This document shows, piece after piece, positions 1 through 9,768 of a DNA stretch of 24,471 nucleotides; position 1 is the first letter of the stretch, and the number at the start of each line of letters is the position of its first letter. A program made the position numbers and the translations under genes. The stretch comes from Phaeoceros laevis (lineage: Eukaryota > Anthocerotophyta > Anthocerotopsida > Notothyladales), in the NCBI GenBank assembly GCA_049999765.1, contig JBNGIQ010007608.1:1-24471 (forward strand), given 5' to 3'. Below the pieces are notes generated by a model. The model ran no database searches. It was given only the letters and a program-made list of their open reading frames with translations, and was not told where the DNA came from.

Positions 1-692
1 CTAAAAATGATGATCTTCTACTGTAAAGTACAGACAGTAGGGGGGGGGACACAGGTACTGGTTGGCCAAAAGCATGCTCTATTTACTAGAAGCAATGAAC
101 AACATTCGAATATTTTAGCATATTCTTGTAGAGGAGAATGTGGCCATTCTAGCAAGTACCATATGGCCACAATGTGGCAAGATTTAGTTGGTAAAAAAAT
201 AAGTCAAAATTTAAAAAAAATTGAATTCTGGGGGTGGACACGAAAAGTTGCCCTAGTGCAGCGTACAAATGCCCCTTAACTATCCGGTGCTACGTAAGTA
301 TCGACGGAAAAAAACGGCCAATAATCCACCGGACAACCGGTTTTGCGAAACCCCAATCCACGCGGCTGCCTCGACATCCCGTGACAAGCATCCAGTCAGT
401 GACTATCGGGTGCGTGAGCAGTAGAAGCCAAGGATGCATGCATTCACAACCACCCGTCCCGCTCCCGAACTGTCTCAGGTTCGCCCAAAACTGCTTGAAA
501 CCAGGACATCCCACCAGGCCCGAGTGCATACGCAGCCGCCGGGCATACTTGGTAGAGGCACCCTCGCTGAAAAATTTGCCACGAAGCACCACACTTCCTT
601 AGTAACCCTCAAATGCAACAAAAAAACCCTGCCTTCAACATTCCATGGCAGGAATCTCAAACCTGGCACATGTATCCTGTCTATCGACCTCC
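1..692. other. Left flank, no gene recognised
   Basis: This stretch lies downstream of the outer transposase gene and may include the distal end of the outer element. I see no convincing coding region: the open frames are short, overlap on both strands and match nothing I know. A diverged member of the 16-bp palindrome family sits at 327-342 (CACCGGACAACCGGTT). The inverted-repeat sequence that bounds the inner element is not present here, so the outer element's left end is either degenerate or outside the window. Confidence 0.4.
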
Positions 693-2494
693 CTATAAAC
701 GCCGTAGCCTCAGAATGTTGATTATGCGAGCGGGGCCAACGTCTGGCTCCTCCCCAGAAGACAACCCTTCTTCTTCGTCCCAATTAAGATTTGGCGTGGC
801 ATCAGATGATTCCGCTACATCCAGATCTTCCGATGCCACATCGTCACTGCCAACACCCGGGGCTGGCGGCAAGGGGACCTCTTCACCGGGCTCTGCACGA
901 TATTCGAACACCTTTTGCCGCAACAAATTGATGGATGGTCTTGTCAACGTCCCACGCTTGCTCAGGGAAAACCCATAGGCTAACACATTAGTTTCCTCCA
1001 CATTCAATGACTGCACATGCTTCGCATTCTTACCTTTCCTTCGTCCTTTCCTCCCTGCATTTTCTGGTGTGGCAGTCCTGTACTCAGGTACATACCTGCC
1101 CTCGAATGCATCAAGATTCGAAGTGTGCCACCAGTGCACCAAGATAGTGTGCTCCCCGTCAGCCTTATTGACAACAGTGACTTTAGCCAACCAGAATGGC
1201 CGCCGTTCAGGGTCATTGTCTGCTTACACAGCAACCATGTCTCCAACCGTTATTTCATTCACATCACCACCCATGGCCTCCTCATCAGCAGCTCGCCTGG
1301 TTGCTGTTTTCCGTGGGCCAGTGTACATCATGCGATGCTGCTGTCGACGGACACGTCTGGTGACACACTCAGCAACCACAACTTCCTGAGGTGGCTCTGC
1401 AAGTTCCACAGGAGTTCTTTCCCTCCAAACCCATGGAGTGCTCAACCGGAGTGTTGCTCCAGCCTCCACAACGTAACATATGCCCTCCTGTTCCAACCAA
1501 AAATTGTCCCACCACTGCAACTGTTCCGGCGTGAGGTGTTGTCGACTTGGATCCAATGCTGCTTTCATTGCAGCCAACCTACCTAATCGAGTCATGGTCC
1601 GCTGGCCATTTGCTGCTGATGCATGTCTCTTCTTTGTGCTAAGTGTCAAGAGCTTTGCCGCCTTTATCTCCCTAGTAGGCACAGCCTCAAGAAGGCGGAC
1701 CCCTTCTCCAGGTTCCCAGAAATCTGCAGTAGAGTACACCTTACACCTCATTATTGTAACCATCTGATGATCTGGCATCTCCTCCTTCGTTATCTTAAAC
1801 TAATGTTGGTAGGAGTGGTCATGCAAAGGTTGAACAGTAGCTGCCTCACCCTGCGGCCATAAATACGCCTTGAAGTCTGGGATTTTGGTTAGTACCTTGA
1901 AAGATGGTGCAGGAGTGTATGCCTTTGACAAGACGGCAATCAATTCTGGCATTGTCAAAGCATCCTTCAACCCCAACATGACTGAAAACCTGGAAAACAT
2001 TTGGTCTATTTGGTCATGTGTATGACCGACAAGAAGAAAACCAACTTTCACCTTCTTAAAAACGCCCTTCTCCACCAGCATATTCAGATAGGACAAGACC
2101 GCCATATTCTTGTTTTGCGCTGCTGTGTTGTCCATTTGGACGTACAGGTTTTCAGGCAACGGGCCCTCCCAGTTGCTGATGATGTCATGCATAACTGCAA
2201 TAGTCAAGTAAGGATCATTTCGGATATTTCCATAAGTCATGTACACCTTGCTTTGCAAAACATGGTTCATCACAAAGGCTCCTACAACATGCACTCCAAC
2301 AAGATCAGCAGAGTCCAGTGACTTCGGGAGGCGCTTGTAGTGTGGCTGGTTGGTTTTATTCTGGTCCATTCCGTCGTGGGAAATCATCATGAACTTGTTC
2401 GGTTGCCCATAACACTTTGCCCTCCGCCTGTTAGCTCGCTCTCTCTCTTTTTGTTGTTGCTCCCGGTGTGCACGCAGGTCTGCAATAGCCTCGT
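693..2494 (-). pseudogene. Outer DDE transposase, catalytic and C-terminal exon (decayed)
   Basis: This is the last exon of a DUF7869-type DDE transposase, which should cut and join transposon ends in the nucleus. A splice acceptor (TTTGCAG before ACGAGG) sets the start at 2494, at the same place and phase as in the inner copy. In order, the frame shows a basic Gln/Glu/Arg helix, HDGMDQ, QMDNTAAQNKN and GHTHDQIDQMFSRFS; the aspartates are candidate catalytic residues. The C-terminal part reads GDVNEITVGDMVAV then FWLAKV and VHWW, which looks like an SH3/Tudor-like barrel, followed by an acidic tail ending at 693. Two in-frame stops break it: TAG at 1800-1802 and TAA at 1224-1226. Both fall where the inner copy has Gln, and the homologous frame continues after each. 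It is therefore a pseudogene, though otherwise well preserved. Confidence 0.85.
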
Positions 2495-2645
2495 CTGCAA
2501 ACACAACATGTGCAAGTGTTCAGCAGACCATTTTGTCAAGCAGCACATGATTCCAGTCTGCATCGCAGTTCATGTTGTGGCAACGACAAAAAAAAACCCG
2601 CGAAAGGAACCCTACACTTGCCGGCTTGGTTCTGATCAAGGGAAA

Positions 2646-2765
2646 CACTGGAAATCCAGTGTTTCCAACCTGAGAAACATTGGATGACCAGTGTTCGGAA
2701 CCCTCCAAACACATCATGACGGGAGTGAACATTGTGTCAGCAAGCGATGCACCGGATGTCCCGTG
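2646..2765. repeat. Cluster of 16-bp palindromes in outer transposase intron
   Basis: Three palindromes lie close together: 2646-2661 (CACTGGAAATCCAGTG, whose perfect arms extend to 10 bp each at 2643-2664), 2678-2693 (CATTGGATGACCAGTG) and 2750-2765 (CACCGGATGTCCCGTG). They sit just upstream of the splice acceptor at 2495 in transcript sense. They belong to the dispersed palindrome family seen throughout the window. Confidence 0.8.
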
Positions 2766-2779
2766 ATTTCAAAAGTCTT

Positions 2780-3050
2780 CATTGCAAAACTCATGCATGC
2801 GGGTGCCTTCAAAATTCTTGCATGGCAGGTGCTGCCTCAAAAACTCAAACACAGCAGCGCCTACTTACGACGGTGCAACCTTGAAAACGCATACACTGCA
2901 GCTGGTGCCTAAAAAAGCTCTTACACAGCTGGTGCCTAATAAGAATCATAGACGCTGCTGCCTCCAAAACTCATAAAGAGCCGGTGCCGTAAAAATGCAT
3001 ACACAGGCACTGCCTTAAGAACCCATACACAACAGCTGCCTAAAAATCTG
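2780..3050. repeat. Degenerate minisatellite, about 30-40 bp period
   Basis: A loose tandem repeat is built around GGTGCCT, then AAAA, then CTCATACACAG. At least seven diverged units can be followed through the block. No coding frame survives across it. It lies in the intron of the outer transposase gene, where the inner copy carries different sequence. Confidence 0.55.
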
Positions 3051-3069
3051 GATGTGCAGCAAAAACCGG

Positions 3070-3357
3070 GACGCGCACCAAAAAAAAGGGATGTGCACCA
3101 CAAAAGGGGATGTGCACAAACAAACTTGGTCACGTATGTGCCCCAAGAACTTGGACACTGGATGTCCAGTGACATCCAGCAGTAAAAAGAAATCAGCAGA
3201 GCATGGCAACACATGACGCGCACCAAAAAAAGGGATGTGCACCACAGAAGGGGATGTGCACCAACAAACTTAGTCAAGCATGTGCCCCAAGAACTTAGAC
3301 ACTGGATGTCCAGTGACATCCAGCAGTAAAAAGAAATCAGTAGAGCATGGCAACACA
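3070..3357. repeat. Direct duplication of about 144 bp
   Basis: Two head-to-tail copies (about 3070-3213 and 3215-3357) run from GACGCGCACC to GCATGGCAACACA with only a few differences. Each carries one perfect 16-bp palindrome CACTGGATGTCCAGTG, at 3156-3171 and 3300-3315, so the palindrome was duplicated with its surroundings. Confidence 0.85.
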
Positions 3358-3421
3358 GGGTTGGAATCCTAAGGCCTTACACAGCACATACACTCCCAGC
3401 AACCCAACTACTCCCACATAG

Positions 3422-3677
3422 ATGTAGCCAATCTGCAAAATGTTGGTGGCGTTCATACTACAGCCAAATGTAGCCAATCTGCAAAATTTAGGATGAGTTC
3501 ATACTACAGCCAAATGTAGCCAATCTGCAAAATGTTGGATGTTGAAGCCATGTGCCTGTACCTTCTATACATGTCAGCACCAGATGTCATTGACATCATT
3601 CAACACATGTCAAGCTACATACACTGTGTGAGCTTGGAGAGTTCAGACTACAGCCAAATGTAGCCAATCTGCAAAAT
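3422..3677. repeat. Four copies of a 20-bp repeat
   Basis: The exact 20-mer ATGTAGCCAATCTGCAAAAT occurs at 3422-3441, 3468-3487, 3514-3533 and 3658-3677. The first three are spaced 46 bp apart. The last three are preceded by CTACAGCCAA. No gene is visible here; it is the donor-side part of the outer transposase intron or of whatever replaced the lost exon sequence. Confidence 0.85.
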
Positions 3678-3759
3678 GTACATAAGTTAAAACCCTAGGA
3701 CTAAGATGTGAGCTTGCTTACCTTGCTGTTGAGTTGAGGTCGCATTCTCTATGTGGTAG

Positions 3760-3930
3760 CCACATCCGTCGCAGCATCCGCTGATTGCACCACCACCGGG
3801 ACACTGTTATAACTGCGGGGCACCTGATCATTATTCTAACAACTGCCCACATCCTCGTAGGCAAATTGGCTACGTACCACAGTTGGCTTTCTTCCCACAC
3901 TTGGGACTACCGCCCACTTCATATGCTTAA
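3760..3930 (+). other. Possible CCHC zinc-knuckle coding remnant
   Basis: A plus-strand frame open from 3760 to the stop at 3928-3930 reads a proline-rich lead, then CYNCGAPDHYSNNC, then basic residues. The spacing C-X2-C-X4-H-X4-C is the exact zinc-knuckle pattern of Gag-type and RNA-binding proteins. TAG just upstream (3757-3759) could serve as a splice acceptor. The frame lies antisense to the end of the outer transposase block, over the part (about 3836-3885) where that block stops matching the inner copy. It may be an exon from another gene or element that replaced about 110 transposase residues. It is short, so chance is not excluded. Confidence 0.4.
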
Positions 3931-4703
3931 GTGCCCGATACTGCACATTTCTATACCGCAATGCCCCAATGCAGAACACTCTGCAAAAGGCCCGCACACA
4001 CACTATCAGCTCGTATTTGGCAAGGCGGTTTTGGAACGTAACTTCATCCAATTCAGACACACTCTCTAGCGGAATCAACTGGTCTTGCAGATGTTGCTCC
4101 TGTACAGCCCTTGTCATCGGAAAAAAATCCCTCCTCATTATCTCCAAGCGTGCATTCCCTAGCCTCCTCAAACATTGCTTCCCACAACAGAACCGCTTGA
4201 TGTCTGCAGCCAAAATGTCACGATTGCAACGTAGAGCCAGCCTTTTCTCAACAAGGGCTTTGAAAGCCTTGTCACTCTTCACAGGTGGTGCCTTTATCCC
4301 ACCCATCTCCTCTGCAGCCGGCTTCCGATGTGCAGCAGGCAACATGGCAGGGAGGCTGGGAGACCCAAACAACATCGAGGTGCTCCTCACCACTCTCCCT
4401 GCAGGTTGCCGAGCCGGATTGGCACCGTGCTCACTGCCATCTTCCGGCCCCTGCATGGTGACAGCCTCATCAACACCTTGGCATCACGCATCCAAGTTCT
4501 CACCCAAGTTGAAGTCCACGATACCTTGAATTTTTCCCCCTACATTTGGAGACTCTGCTATGCTTTCATCAAACATCTCACCAACTGCTGCAGAGGAATG
4601 GGCTGTTGTCCCAGTTGCATGCCGCTTACGACTGCCACCAAGCCTGGAAGCCCTACTTCTACCCTGCCCCAACTCCGGGCCTTGCTGGTTTCCTCCCACC
4701 AAC
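3836..4703 (-). pseudogene. Outer DDE transposase, middle part
   Basis: This segment continues the transposase whose N-terminus lies at 18497-19189; the join is interrupted by the 13.8-kb inner element. It reads DESIAESP, then DFNLGENLDA, then an in-frame TGA (4484-4486), then LFGSPSLPAML. A Cys-rich block follows (RFCCGKQCLRRLG, FFPMTRAVQEQHLQ) and then CVRAFCRVFCIGALRYRNVQ. The inner copy matches segment by segment. Homology stops at about 3885 after GRKPTVV. The next stretch of the inner copy, with the CDTC motif and about 110 residues, is missing here, so this copy has lost an exon end as well as gaining stops. Confidence 0.8.
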
Positions 4704-4726
4704 AGGGTCTCACATGAAACGGAGCC
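4704..4726 (+). repeat. Left terminal inverted repeat of inner element
   Basis: It begins AGGGTCTCACATG and ends GAAACGGAGCC. All 23 bases recur in inverted orientation at 18474-18496. A second, diverged CATGAAACAGAGCC lies 20 bp further in (4733-4746). Further in, TAGGGTTTTGG resembles TAGGGTATTTTGG at the matching place inside the right end, so the similarity extends imperfectly for about 60 bp. Confidence 0.8.
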
Positions 4727-4808
4727 ACACTCCATGAAACAGAGCCCAAGTCCTTTTTTTAGGGTTTTGGATTGTGCACCAATGCAAAAAACATGATATT
4801 TTACCCTT

Positions 4809-4908
4809 NNNNNNNNNNNNNNNNNNNNNNNNNNNNNNNNNNNNNNNNNNNNNNNNNNNNNNNNNNNNNNNNNNNNNNNNNNNNNNNNNNNNNNNNNNNN
4901 NNNNNNNN
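4809..4908. other. Assembly gap (100 N)
   Basis: One hundred N, the usual placeholder for a gap of unknown size. It lies between the left inverted repeat and the 3' end of the inner transposase, so the true length of the inner element is uncertain. A misjoin here would weaken the nested-insertion reading. Confidence 0.95.
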
Positions 4909-5281
4909 TCGCTTTTTACGCCAAAAAAAAGGACCAAATTACACAAGGCGTCTTGTGCAAGGGTTGCCCGGTATTTTGCCACGGAGGCAGTTTTGTGTTG
5001 TGACGACGCTAGAATCACTGTCGTATTACTTAACAATGAAAAAATTTGCATTATTTGTGACAATCTACATCCCCGGCCCGAATCGGTATGCCGCAACGCT
5101 TGGTAATGCCCGCATACGCAAATTATGCAGGAATTCTTCACAACACTAAATCACAAGTCGTCTTGTGAAATGACAAGATGTCTTGTGATTTTTCGCAACT
5201 CTACCACTCAAACGAGTAAATCTAACAGTAACCACAATACGTCTTGTGCAAATCTAGAACCCTACCACTCAAACATGCAAA
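4909..5281. other. 3' flank of inner transposase with palindrome cluster
   Basis: No gene is seen. The stretch is A/T-rich and carries four palindromes of the CACAAG form: 4942-4957 (CACAAGGCGTCTTGTG), 5152-5167 (CACAAGTCGTCTTGTG), 5172-5187 (GACAAGATGTCTTGTG) and 5233-5248 (CACAATACGTCTTGTG). The two middle ones lie 20 bp apart. Confidence 0.7.
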
Positions 5282-7121
5282 TCAAACACTAGGTGTGCCA
5301 CCAGCCCGTGGCAAATCAAAATTCCGGATCGCCGGATTGGGATCCAGCTCTTCTCCAGATTTCAACCCGTCCTGCTGCAAGTGGTGCAAGTCTACAGTGC
5401 CATCCGTAGACTCGTATCCATCCACCTCTTCCGAATTCACACCATCATCACTACTGGTGTTGGTTGGTGCAGGTGCTGGAGCCCTCTCCTGTGGAGCTAC
5501 CCGGAACTCGAACACCTTCCTGTGCAGCATAGAAATTGTGGCCTTCCCCAAGGTCTTGTTTTTGTTAAGACTAAAGCCATAAGCTAGGATGTTAGTTTCC
5601 AGCAACTTCAACTCCTGTATGTTCTTTACCTTTTTTGCCTTCCTTCGACTTTCCTGTTACCAACAGGTGGTGTGCATGTTCGATATTCAGCAGCGTACAT
5701 GCCCTCAAATGCATCCCGGTTTGATGTGCACCACCAATGAACCGTGATGGTCGGTGTGTCCGCAGCACGATCAATTCCTACGACTTCAGCCAACCAAAAA
5801 GGCCTACCTCGAGCATCATTTTCTGCTTGTACTGCAACCATTTGCCCTACCACAATTTCATTCACATCTCCACGTCGCTGCTCCTCCTCCCTTGCACGTC
5901 TATCTACAGTTCTTCTTGGTCCTACATACATTGTCCTTGCCTGGCTACGCACCCTTCGAGGCACTATCTCATCAACCTCAACCTCATCGGGAGGAGGTTG
6001 AACTTCTCCTGCATTTGCATCCCTGATGTTCCACTTCTAAGGAACTGTGAGTGGCACAATGTCAGCAGAGAGTGCCATGGCACATATTTCTGCTTGTGAT
6101 GCCCAAAACTCATCCCACCAGGCCAGCTGTTCGGCTGTGAAGTGCTCCCTTGTGGCATTCAGCGCACGCTTCAGCTCAAGAAAACCGGTTTCCACTCTTA
6201 CTATCCCCAACCTCAGCTGCAGCCCGTGGACGTACTTTCCCTTTCATGTGCAATGGTAGCAGCTTAGCAGCTTTAATTTCCCTGACGGGCTCAGCAAATA
6301 GAAGCTGCAATCCCTCCTCGGGGTCCCAGAACTTGGCGGTAGAGTACTGCTTCCCCCGTAGCACGGTGACCTCCCTGGGCACATCGTCCTCCTCAACACT
6401 AGGGACCTTCTCTTTCGTGATTTTGAATTGATGCTGAAATGAATGGTCATGCAGCTCATCACATTCTGGTGCTTCCCCCTTGGTCCATAAGTACGCTCTA
6501 AAATCCGGCACCTCGGTGAGCAGCTTGACAATAGGTGCGGGCGTGTAAGCTCGCTCTAACAACGCAATCATCTCCGGCAATGTGAATGCCTCCTTCAACC
6601 CCAAGACCACAGAAAAGCGGCTAAACATTTGGTCGATTTGGTCGTGGGTATGACCCACCAGCAGGAACCCCACCTTGATCTTCTTGAACACACCCTTGTT
6701 AACAAGCATGCTCAAATAAGCTAGAACCTCGACATTCTTGTTCTGGGCTGCAGTATTATCCATCTGCAAATACAAATTCTCTGGGAGAGGCCCCTCCCAG
6801 CCATTGATAACATCTTGAATGGCAGCAATCGTTAGATTAGGGTCATTGCGCAGGTTTGGATAGTTCAGATATACCCTGGTCTGCAAAACACGATTGAAAA
6901 CCAGAACTCCTACCACATGAACTGAAATCATGGCAGCAGGATCAGCTGACTTTGGAATACGCTTGTAGTGGGGCAGCTCAGTTTTTTTCTGGTCCATGCC
7001 ATCAATGGCTATGCCAAGGTACTTGTCAGGCCGGCCATAACATTTGGACCTGTGGTACGTCATTCTTTCCCTCTCTGCTTGTTGTTGTTGTCGATAGGCC
7101 CGCAGCTGCTCCACAGCTTCA
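5282..7121 (-). pseudogene. Inner DDE transposase, catalytic and C-terminal exon (decayed)
   Basis: This is the second exon of the inner transposase. A splice acceptor (GGTGCAG before ATGAAG) puts the start at 7121; the last base of exon 1 plus AT makes a GAT codon, a clean phase-1 junction. The first 310 residues are open: a Gln/Arg-rich helix, IDGMDQ (about residues 37-42 from the first Met), QMDNTAAQNKN (about 117-127), GHTHDQIDQMFSRFS (about 154-168) and LHDHSFQHQFKITKE. Candidate DDE aspartates lie in each motif. A frameshift at about 6190-6225, a TAG at 6037-6039 and a second frameshift at about 5626-5655 follow. Between and after them the frame is recognisable (QLAWWDEFW, then GDVNEIVVGQMVAV, FWLAEVV, VHWW, ETNILAYGFSLNK) and ends in an acidic tail. 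The GDVNEI-to-VHWW part looks like an SH3/Tudor-like barrel. Confidence 0.85.
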
Positions 7122-7236
7122 TCTGCACCACATCGTTTTCAAGCGTGAGCGATCAAGACTAGGTTCAAGTCCAGCAGACGTAGCAGCACATTTCCAGCAG
7201 CCATATCAACCCATTTACAGCAGACCTAGCTATTGA

Positions 7237-7382
7237 ACAAGTCATCTTGTGCTTCAGTCTACACAAGTCATCTTGTGCTTCAATCTACACAAGTCATTTT
7301 GTGCTTCAATCTACACAAGTCATCTTCTGCTTCTATCTACACGTCATCTTGTGCTTCAATCTACACAAGTCATCTTGTGTCC
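7237..7382. repeat. 26-bp tandem array made of CACAAG palindromes
   Basis: About six units of a 26-bp repeat of the form ACACAAGTCATCTTGTGCTT plus CAATCT are present; one unit lacks 2 bp. Each unit contains CACAAG-TCAT-CTTGTG, a 16-bp palindrome of the window-wide family. The array abuts the 3' end of the alpha-COP fragment. Confidence 0.9.
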
Positions 7383-7392
7383 CTAATCCTCT

Positions 7393-7683
7393 CTACATCG
7401 GTCCACCTCCCTCATATGTTCTTATGTAACGTTCCTTCACGTAGTACAAAATGCCACCATGCACTGCATATGATGGCCTCTCTCTTTCCAGCTTGAAGAC
7501 TATCATTCCACTGTCATGCCCTGCTGCAAGTAGATTCACATGTGGATGGGCTGCAAGTATCCAGAACCTATCATGTTCCCGCTTGAATGTGTGCACACCA
7601 ATGCGCTTACTCATATCCCACACTCTGATGGACTTGTCCTCTGAATTCGAAGCAACCATATCTGGCGCGTAGCTTCCAGCTCA
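7393..7683 (-). pseudogene. Captured coatomer subunit alpha (alpha-COP) fragment
   Basis: The minus-strand frame reads [20 protein letters not shown], then [17 protein letters not shown], then [20 protein letters not shown] and a diverged [13 protein letters not shown] recognise this as the end of the WD40 propeller of alpha-COP, a subunit of the COPI coat that drives retrograde Golgi-to-ER traffic. About 95 codons are open. It is only a small part of a protein of roughly 1,200 residues, has no start of its own and lies inside the transposase intron in sense orientation, so it is a captured fragment and not a working gene. PPR fragments follow immediately upstream in its own sense. Confidence 0.85.
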
Positions 7684-7685
7684 CA

Positions 7686-9430
7686 TGTCCACCAGGCAGG
7701 TGCCCACCACTGCATACATGTCCACCAGGCAGATGCCCTCCACTTCAAAAACCTGGCGAACCCTTTTCACAATCTTTGAGTGCAGCTCCCTGCCCCCAGC
7801 TCACATGTCCACCAGGCAGGTGCCCACCACTACATCATCCAGCAGACCCCTTCAGAAGGCAAGCAATAGAAACCCGGTCAGCCAAAATGGTGCCCGCATC
7901 CTCCATTTGTCCATACACAACAAGCGCCTCTTGGCAGAGTCCTTGCTATGCATACCCAGCAATCAGGGCATTCTTTACCACCACGTTCTTTGCGTTCATG
8001 CTATCAAAAAAACGTGGAGTGCATCTTCCAGGTCACCGGATGACTTGTGTCCGTACCCAGCAGTCAAAGCAATCCATGTCACTACATTCTTTGTGTCCAT
8101 GCTGTCCAAAACCTGGCGAGCATCTTCCCTCTCACCACATTTTCCATACATGGTCACCAGGCAGCTGCCAACCACTACATCATCCAGCAGACCCCTTTGA
8201 CAATCTTTGAGTGCAGTTCCCTGCCCTACTGCAAGGCACCAGTGCTTGCACACGCGTTTAGAAGGCAAGTAACACAAACACGGTCAACCAGACTGTCCAC
8301 CGCCTCCTCCATTCGTCCATACACAACAAGCGCCTCTTGGCAGAGTCCTTGCTGTGTGCATACCCTTCAATCAGGGCATTCCTTGTCACCACATCCTTTG
8401 TGTCCGTGCTGTGGAAAACCTGGCGTGCATCTTCCAGCTCACCACATTTTCCTGTCATGTCCACTAGGCAGTTGCCCACCACCACGTTATCTAATGTTCA
8501 GTCCTCTTTTGACAATCACAACCACTACATCATCCAACAAACCTCTTTTGCCAATATGTGAGTGAAGCTGCCTGCCCTTCTGCCTGCCCAGAAACCTGGC
8601 ACGCATCTTCCCTCTCACCACATTTTGCTGAGCATGGCCACCAGGCAGGTGCCCACCACTACATCATCCAGCAGACCTCTTTTGCCAATCTGTGAGTGAA
8701 GTTGCCTGCCCAAAAACCTGGCGCGCTTCTTCCCTCTCACCACATTTTGCTGAGCATGGCCACCAGGCAGGTGCCCACCACTACATCATCCAGGAGACCT
8801 CTTTTGCCAATCTGTGAGTGAAGCTGCCTGCCCTTCTGCCTGCCCAAAAACCTGGCGCGCTTCTTGCCCGAGTCCTTGCTGTGCATACCCAGCTGTTCAG
8901 CACTTTGTGTCCATGCTGTCAAAAACCTGGCGCGCATCTTCCCGATCACCACATTCTTTGTGTCCATGCTGTCAAAACCCTGGCGCGCTTCTTGCCCAAG
9001 TCCTGGCTGTGCATACGCAGCGATTATCATTGTCCATGTCACCACATTCTTTGGCTGACCATGGCCACCAAGCAGGTGCCCACCACTGCATCATCCAGCA
9101 GACCTCTTTTGCCAATCTTTGAGTGCAGCTCCCTGCCCTTCTGCAAGGCACCAGTGCTTGCACACGCCAAATGGAGGCCCCCCTCTTCCATTTGTCCATA
9201 CACAACAAGCGTCCATGTCACCACATCCTTTGCGATAATGCTGTCAAAAACCTGGCGCGTCTTGGTCGAGACCAGCATACCCGGCGATCGGCGCTGCCAA
9301 TGTCACCACCACCGTTGTGGTCATGCAGTCAAAAACCTGGCGGGTCTTGGCTGAGACCAGCATACCCGGCGATCAGCGTTGCCAATGTCCCACCATTGTT
9401 GTGGCCATGCTGACAAAAATCTAGCGTGCA
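7686..9430 (-). pseudogene. Degenerate PPR-repeat array
   Basis: Pentatricopeptide repeats are helical modules that bind organellar RNA in plants. Read on the minus strand, pieces such as GLLDDVVVGSCLVTMYGKCG, EREDARQVLDSMDTKNVVTW and KGRELHSKIGKRG recur. The phrase encoded by GATGATGTAGTGG (opposite strand here) recurs near 7828, 8171, 8520, 8657, 8778 and 9081. Frames break often and no unit chain stays open for more than about 90 residues. These are tandemly duplicated fragments of a PLS-type PPR gene, inserted in sense orientation in the transposase intron. Long plus-strand frames over the same region are antisense shadows. Confidence 0.85.
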
Positions 9431-9469
9431 TTTTCCAGCTCACCACATTTTGCATACATGCGAGGTCTC

Positions 9470-9628
9470 ATACGCACAAGACATCATGCACACAAGACAT
9501 CCTGTGCAGAAGATATCCTATGCACAAGACATCCTGTGCACAAGACATCCTTTGCACAAGACATCCTGTGCACAGGACATCCTGTGCACAATGCATCCTC
9601 CACACAAGACATCCTCCACACAAGACAT
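9470..9628. repeat. 18-bp tandem array of CACAAGACATCCTGTG
   Basis: About nine units with an 18-bp period. Most read GCACAAGACATCCTGT. One (9571-9586, CACAGGACATCCTGTG) has perfect 7-bp arms. It has the same palindrome design as the array at 7237-7382 but a different period, and lies at the opposite edge of the cargo. Confidence 0.85.
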
Positions 9629-9768
9629 TTAGCAGTTAAAAAACAATGCAGGCCAGTCAGGTTGCTCGACGGCATTTACTCGAAGGCAAAGCGACATTGC
9701 AGCCCTAGCTAGTTTCACGGTGCAGACATCATAGAACAAAAAACAGAAAGACCTCACGATGCCCTCAC

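Larger units (their letters stand above)
7122..9768 (-). other. Intron of inner transposase, loaded with cargo
   Basis: The donor is CAAG/GTGAGG at 9769/9768 and the acceptor GGTGCAG at 7122, a 2.65-kb intron. Nearly all of it is foreign: a tandem array (7237-7382), an alpha-COP fragment (7393-7683), PPR fragments (about 7686-9430) and a second tandem array (9470-9628). The two arrays flank the cargo. Without 7237-9628 the intron would be about 255 nt. Confidence 0.75.

Noticed and set aside
290-592. Minus-strand 100-codon frame near the left edge
   Set aside because: It matches no family I know, overlaps other frames of similar length and has no regulatory context.
3760-3930. A complete Gag or retrotransposon from the zinc-knuckle motif
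   Set aside because: No reverse transcriptase, integrase, protease or long terminal repeats are visible; only one short motif supports it.
9470-9628. CRISPR-like array
   Set aside because: The units are contiguous with an 18-bp period and no unique spacers; the array at 7237-7382 is likewise plain tandem repeat. The genome is eukaryotic.
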